Shown here one piece after another: positions 60,401-64,000 of a DNA stretch of 64,000 bases (positions are counted from its first letter, which is position 1; every line of letters begins with the position of its first letter). The notes under the pieces are model-generated. The model ran no database searches and had not been told where the DNA came from. It worked only from the letters and a program-made list of their open reading frames with translations. The stretch comes from Paracoccus sp. N5. GTDB lineage: Bacteria; Pseudomonadota; Alphaproteobacteria; Rhodobacterales; Rhodobacteraceae. The DNA is taken from NCBI RefSeq assembly GCF_000371965.1, contig NZ_AQUO01000002.1:450001-514000 (forward strand), read 5' to 3'. The position numbers and the translations under genes are program-made.

Positions 60401-63400
60401 ATGGCGCGACCGGCGCGGGCGACCAGGCCGCTGCCTTCCAGACCGGCCAGCCGCTGCGCCAGGCCCGTCCTGCCGATCCGGCCGGCCAGCGCGGGCAGCC
60501 TGGTGCCGCGCACCAGGCTCTTGATCGGGCCAAGGATCTTGGTGCCCATGCCGGCGGTCGCGGCCGACATCGCCGCATCGACCACGCCGACCGCCGCGTC
60601 GATGGCGAAGTCCTGCGTGCCATAGGCGCCGCCCTTGATCAGCAGTTTCGTCGCCATCGTCGCGACGGTGGCATAGAGCGAGGCGAGCACCGCCACCATG
60701 ATCGGGCCCGCGGTGCCGGCCGTCGCCACGGTGATCAGCGCCGCCACCACCAGCCCGACGACGATCCCGACGATCTGGGAGGCCATGTCGGTGACGCTGT
60801 CGATGCGGCGCCGGTGGTCCTCGACCGCCGCCTGCACCCGCTCGACGCGGAAGTCGAGTTCCTCGCCCAGCTGCGCGCGCTCTTCGCGGGCCTCGTCGGT
60901 GTCGGGCCAGTCGGTGCGCAGCAGGCCTGCCTTGAGCTCTTGCAGGCGGCCGAGCTCGGACTGCATCCATGCCGCCTCGTGACCCGCCGCGGCGCCGCCC
61001 AGGACGCCGGTCAGCTGGTTCGCCTCGCGGTCGACCCGCCGCTCTTCCTGGGCGATGGCCTCCAGCGCGCTGGTCGGCTTGCCATGGTCGTACATATCGA
61101 GCACGTCCGACAGGTCGCGGCCGTCCAGTTCGTCGATCAGCATGGCGCGGAACTTCTGGCCGGGATGCCGCTTTTCCCATTGCGCGGCCAGCACGTCCAG
61201 CTCGGCCTTGGTCATGCTGCCGACCACGCGGCGCACCGCCTCCTCGTCGGTGCCGGCGGTGCGGGTGGCGTATTCGATCTCTTGCAGGGGGTCCAGCCGG
61301 CCGCCCTGTTCCAGCATGTTGCGGGCCTTGTTGCGGTCCTCGCCCGACATATTGACTTCGACGACATATTCCAGCGGCCAGAAATACTTGTCCTGATAGA
61401 CCTGCTTCAGGCTGTCCATCGACAGGCGGCTGTCCTGCTGGGCGCCGTCCTGGATCTCTTTCTCCATCTGGCGTTCCAGCGCCATGCGCTGACGCGAGAT
61501 CTCTTCCTCGCTGACGCCGGACTTATGGCGCAGATCGTCCACCAGCCGCCGCACCCGCATGTTGCGCGCCGGTCCCTCGTCCAGCCGCCGCGCCTCCAGC
61601 GCGCGTTCGTATTGCGACCGCAAGACCCCGTTGATCCGGTCGTCCGAGGCATAGAAGCCGGTGCGCTCGATCTCGATCCGGGCGGCGTCGGCCTTGATCA
61701 GGTCGTTGTCCTGCAGCGCATTGGCAAGATCCAGCTCGGCCCCGCTCAGCTCGGACCTGAAGGCGCGGCGCAGCACGGTGGTGCCTTCCAGGCCGGGGGC
61801 GTTGTATTGCTCGACATCGGCGTAGCGCTCGCCGAATTTCTTCTCGATCAGCGCCAGGCGCCGGCGGACCTCGGCCTCCATCTCCTCCGAGGTCCAGTTC
61901 TGCCCCTTCGCCATGGCCAGAACCTCGGTCCGCACCCGGTTCTGCACCTCCTCGATGCGCTTCTCGTCGGTGCCGGTGCTGATGATGCCGCCGCGCATCG
62001 CCTCGTCGAATTCGATGGCATCGGCCAGTTCGTTGTCGCCCGCCAGCAGCGCGTTCGCCTGGGCGATCTCGTTGCCGTCCGACAGGTCGTCCTTCAGGTC
62101 CGCGTCCAGCGTGACGCCATACATGCGCAGGTATTCGGCGCGGATCGCCTCGCGCTCGGCCTCGGATTTGTTGCGCAGGGTGCGCATGATCGTCGCTTCG
62201 TCAGTGCCAAGGCCCGCCATGGCGTCGTGCAGCGCGATGGCGTCGGCTTTGGCCTGCTTGCCTTCCAGCTCGGCCATGGCCTGGTCCAGCTCTTCGCCGC
62301 CCATCTCGCTTTCCAGGTCGCTGTCGAGATCGCTGTCGAAGATGGCGCGATACATCTTGCGCACCACCGCGCCCTGCAGCGCGGTCATCGAGCGCAGGCT
62401 GTCATAGATGCGCTGCTCGTCCGTGCCCCATTGATCCATCGCCGCATGGACGTTCTGCGCGATCCGCGCCGCATCGAAGCCCGCGCCCTGCGTGCGCGCG
62501 ACATCGTTCAGCTTGTTGGCCGTGGCATGGTCCCCGCCCGAGACCGGCATCGCGATCAGCGCGGCCTCGAATGTCTCGTTCGCGCCGGCCTGGTGGTCGC
62601 GGGTCAGGTTGTCGCTCAGCCGGTCGGCGGCGAAGTCCAGCGGATGCTTGCCCTTGGCCTTGTTGTAGAATGTCCCGAAGGCCGCCTTCTGGGCGTCGGT
62701 CATCTGGTTGATCTGCTGGGCGGTGTTCTGATCGACCTCCTTGGCCAGCGCCTTGGCGGCCAGCTCGGCCCCCAGCAGGTCGTCGGCAATGGCCTTGGCG
62801 TTCTCGCGGCCGCGCCGCACGCGCCATTGCTCGTTGACGTCCTTGGCCTGGCTCAGCCAGCGCCGGATGCGGGCGACGAAACGCTCCCACCAGCTCTTGC
62901 CGGCCAGGATCTTGTCCTCGGCCCATTGCCGCGCGGCCTCGATCCCGGCCGAGCCCGCGCCTTCGATCGCCTTGCGATTGCTGTCGGTGGTGGCGGCGGC
63001 AAGCGCCAGGGCCTTGCGGAAATGCTCGGTCGCGGCCTGGATCTGCTGGTCCGACCACAGCCGGATCTGCACCGACACGTCGGCCAGGGCCTGTTCGCGC
63101 GGCTTGTCGGCCGGGTTGCGCGCGGCGCGCGGCGGTGCCGGCGTCATCACCTGGTAGATTTCGCGTTGCGCCAGCGTGCGATAGGCGTCCTGCTGCTCAC
63201 CCCGCGCCGTGGTCAGCTCGGCCTGCCGCTTGTCGCCGGCGCGCTGGTAATGGGTGATCTGCGTGGTGACATGCTCGCGGAACCAGGCGACGATCCGGTC
63301 GCGGCGGGCATGGACCACGCCGGGGTCGTTCTCGCCCGCGACGGCGGTCTGGCGGCGCAGCGTCTCCTCCTCGGCCGCCTCGGCCGCGCCGGCGATGGCG

Positions 63401-64000
63401 TCCGAGGTCTTCTGCCCCTCCTCGGTGACGGTCTTCTTCGCCTCGCCGGCCTGCGTGTTGACGGTGTCGGCGGCCTTGGTCTTGGCGTCTTCAAGTTCCT
63501 TGCGGCGCTTGGCGACCATCTCGTCAAGCTCGGCGCCGCTGATCCCGGCGGCATCGGCGATATCCTTGAGGTCGCCGGTCAGGGCGGTTTCGAGCCCGTC
63601 CAGCATCTCGGCGCCGATATCGGGAAAGTTCTTGAACAGCGCCTCGCGGGCAAAGGCGTTCTTGCGCAGGCGGACAAGAATGTCGGTGGCGGAGGCACGG
63701 GTGTTCGCCATCAGCCGCGCGACCAGTTCGCCGATCCGGGCGCGGTTCTCGGGCGTGGTGCCCTCGGCCTTGAACGGGCCGATATCGGGCGCGATGACCG
63801 CCGGGCCGCGCCCCTTGCGGTCGGGCGCGTCGCCGGTGCGGGTCAGCGTTTCCAGCGCGATCCGCACGCGCCGCTGTTCCGGCGTCTCCTTCTGGTTCCT
63901 GACGTCCTCGGCCGAGGCGCCCGGCGGAAGCTGGGCCAGCGTCCTGGCCGCGGGGGTGATGAGAACCTGGAACAGGTCGGGATCGACCGGGCGGACGCCC
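57427..64000 (-). CDS. Giant annexin-like-repeat protein with C-terminal phosphoribosyltransferase-like domain, 5' partial
   Basis: The frame stays open from 63999 at the window edge to the stop at 57427, so at least 2190 residues are present and the start lies outside; the GTG at 63867 is internal. The N-terminal part is a long helical region. Annexin-like repeats with G-T-D-E signatures follow at about 62065-62455 (AAMDQWGTDEQRIYDSLRSM and AMAGLGTDEATIMRTLRNKS), 61800-62020 (STGTDEKRIEEVQNRVRTEV) and 61105-61285 (TAGTDEEAVRRVVGSMTKAE). A hydrophobic segment at about 60630-60790 (MASQIVGIVVGLVVAALITV) could span a membrane. Near the C-terminus (about 58080-58420) DLVLGVERGGAFLIESLGPG and RFVVVDVIMGGGGITDIRRN resemble a type I phosphoribosyltransferase, with only one Asp of the PRPP-loop pair. 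It may be a secreted or injected toxin. Confidence 0.85.
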   Translation of the reverse strand, partial: GVRPVDPDLFQVLITPAARTLAQLPPGASAEDVRNQKETPEQRRVRIALETLTRTGDAPDRKGRGPAVIAPDIGPFKAEGTTPENRARIGELVARLMANTRASATDILVRLRKNAFAREALFKNFPDIGAEMLDGLETALTGDLKDIADAAGISGAELDEMVAKRRKELEDAKTKAADTVNTQAGEAKKTVTEEGQKTSDAIAGAAEAAEEETLRRQTAVAGENDPGVVHARRDRIVAWFREHVTTQITHYQRAGDKRQAELTTARGEQQDAYRTLAQREIYQVMTPAPPRAARNPADKPREQALADVSVQIRLWSDQQIQAATEHFRKALALAAATTDSNRKAIEGAGSAGIEAARQWAEDKILAGKSWWERFVARIRRWLSQAKDVNEQWRVRRGRENAKAIADDLLGAELAAKALAKEVDQNTAQQINQMTDAQKAAFGTFYNKAKGKHPLDFAADRLSDNLTRDHQAGANETFEAALIAMPVSGGDHATANKLNDVARTQGAGFDAARIAQNVHAAMDQWGTDEQRIYDSLRSMTALQGAVVRKMYRAIFDSDLDSDLESEMGGEELDQAMAELEGKQAKADAIALHDAMAGLGTDEATIMRTLRNKSEAEREAIRAEYLRMYGVTLDADLKDDLSDGNEIAQANALLAGDNELADAIEFDEAMRGGIISTGTDEKRIEEVQNRVRTEVLAMAKGQNWTSEEMEAEVRRRLALIEKKFGERYADVEQYNAPGLEGTTVLRRAFRSELSGAELDLANALQDNDLIKADAARIEIERTGFYASDDRINGVLRSQYERALEARRLDEGPARNMRVRRLVDDLRHKSGVSEEEISRQRMALERQMEKEIQDGAQQDSRLSMDSLKQVYQDKYFWPLEYVVEVNMSGEDRNKARNMLEQGGRLDPLQEIEYATRTAGTDEEAVRRVVGSMTKAELDVLAAQWEKRHPGQKFRAMLIDELDGRDLSDVLDMYDHGKPTSALEAIAQEERRVDREANQLTGVLGGAAAGHEAAWMQSELGRLQELKAGLLRTDWPDTDEAREERAQLGEELDFRVERVQAAVEDHRRRIDSVTDMASQIVGIVVGLVVAALITVATAGTAGPIMVAVLASLYATVATMATKLLIKGGAYGTQDFAIDAAVGVVDAAMSAATAGMGTKILGPIKSLVRGTRLPALAGRIGRTGLAQRLAGLEGSGLVARAGRAIAPTREGVERAVARFAAEGIEDAASSLPSTVIQTMADDNMWKGDPLANFLTGTGMGLLQSVAMSRTLDLSLTAGGGLFRMGHSALFEPGNIGRVRELNRIIGDHFEAFRHENPDASMADFLASPQGRKARAEIEQSGLMQEIRASVEAAEAASRRPADAGPEMARTAGSPDADAPRVEAMRAVLPELIRQGTFVTPDPDLPGRSVHVEPLRIGNRIVGVDVRVGPGATALDVALHAGTIHAMQKYMGVLGNVRRVLHDLIHRANATGLTVGSRGWEAQLELAKLPAIIHERMEALARAGSSADAALRAQAEVRWLDAQLLRHRLILADPRLAAQQGRGFVAAEDAGDAEAEESAKKLLKGDLPERVNPKAVDTLFAMARHADQEAVVNFLASLRQRNAEFAQRAASAVDQVRGTKFAELLQARAADLDARAKSRQEHLDRLRAERLPERVARFIETMAKVADTGPQQTTRMFDETLDWITNPPRPAAGDDAGRSLALFEWRKAEIDTMHEMTDLLGTIMADTDLALRFVDADASRAGIPEFDRYDALQARLAKIQEFNAALDEAMADVRAGRLSLDRVKTGDVPSRLRDALAGLDAQGPEKARTLLQHLPFSEGLHGRRPASRETKWIARGEIEAPGTSDRLEGMFERSILQQNIEAMEKLRQFIRDFEPDLVLGVERGGAFLIESLGPGFPTRTVPKAPDLKGRKKPLSEFEQPKPEGFEDVQGQRAPHLVKAIMDAIGDGTQEAYRFVVVDVIMGGGGITDIRRNVFDEVMRRLPDHLRSKVRFESIWLREQHGFERSDLAPEVNDLLGFLNVADDPAPIMGRLRDAAHQSPEVFRDAVMDFALNSLPDDLTGSQTPINQIRSWLANWQRLTDPEALAILRDIFRADPRQRAYLLGDGLEALGPFEARFLQEGVNLTERIIPVRLAAGDDMKMVMEPGTSSDPIVIVDIKTGRSHVLPLGIVDPVTKETLTSQRAIVAALLQGHFKLEW

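Noticed and set aside
63867..63869. GTG as the start of the giant annexin-like gene
   Set aside because: The frame stays open and coding-like (VDPDLFQVLITPAARTLAQL) to the window edge, so the true start lies beyond.

Overview
The window is GC-rich (roughly two thirds or more G+C) with strongly G/C-biased third codon positions. It carries alphaproteobacterial hallmarks: EcfG-like general-stress promoters, a Crp-type regulator, a non-pyrrolysine MttB demethylation cluster and a GlxA/GbdR-type regulator. A Paracoccus-like member of the Rhodobacteraceae fits best. This is inference from gene content; no rRNA or marker gene is present. No tRNA, rRNA or CRISPR array was seen.

Layout. 0-4 kb: the N-terminus of a class III nucleotide cyclase, a GNAT acetyltransferase, then a YcaO-TfuA pair followed by a small acidic protein ending in a three-fold Gly-Met-Ser pentapeptide repeat. 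4-7.4 kb: a helical unknown divergent from a Crp/Fnr-like regulator, a decayed stretch, and an RTX calcium-binding protein gene broken by two single-base frameshifts. 7.4-17.3 kb: an eight-gene leftward, mostly overlapping operon for a surface glycan (two sulfotransferase-type proteins, four glycosyltransferase domains in three genes, three unknowns); its distal part is lower in GC. 17.9-22.5 kb: a LacI regulator divergent from a nucleobase permease, an amidohydrolase/deaminase and a TauE-like permease, with two CG-centred operators between them.

22.7-31.5 kb: a stress region with a 24-residue membrane peptide coupled to a larger membrane protein, a secreted small protein, a TrxB-like oxidoreductase, a metallo-beta-lactamase-fold hydrolase, an NmrA-type epimerase, a DUF2269 protein, a dihaem peroxidase-like protein, a DUF4142 protein and an SDR. 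Four genes here are preceded by the same GGAAC-N16-GGTT motif; a fifth copy at 17.5 kb faces no convincing gene. 31.5-33 kb holds a degraded IS3-family element.

33-43 kb: a complete-looking corrinoid demethylation module (GlxA-type regulator, Fe-S protein, MttB-family methyltransferase, corrinoid protein, DUF1638 protein, MTHFR C-terminal-domain protein, MTHFR, methyl-THF:corrinoid methyltransferase and a RamA/RACo-type reductive activator). Together these would move methyl groups from a quaternary or tertiary amine onto tetrahydrofolate and oxidise them. 43.2-54.8 kb: a giant secreted DUF11/SdrD_B-type repeat protein translationally coupled to an outer-membrane-barrel-like protein, with a LuxR-type regulator downstream. 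56-64 kb: an FGE-sulfatase-like protein and a giant (at least 2190 residues) annexin-like-repeat protein with a membrane segment and a phosphoribosyltransferase-like C-terminus, running off the right edge.

The best candidates for undescribed biology are the YcaO-TfuA-GMS trio, the annexin-repeat giant, and the EcfG-like promoter set with its orphan member.
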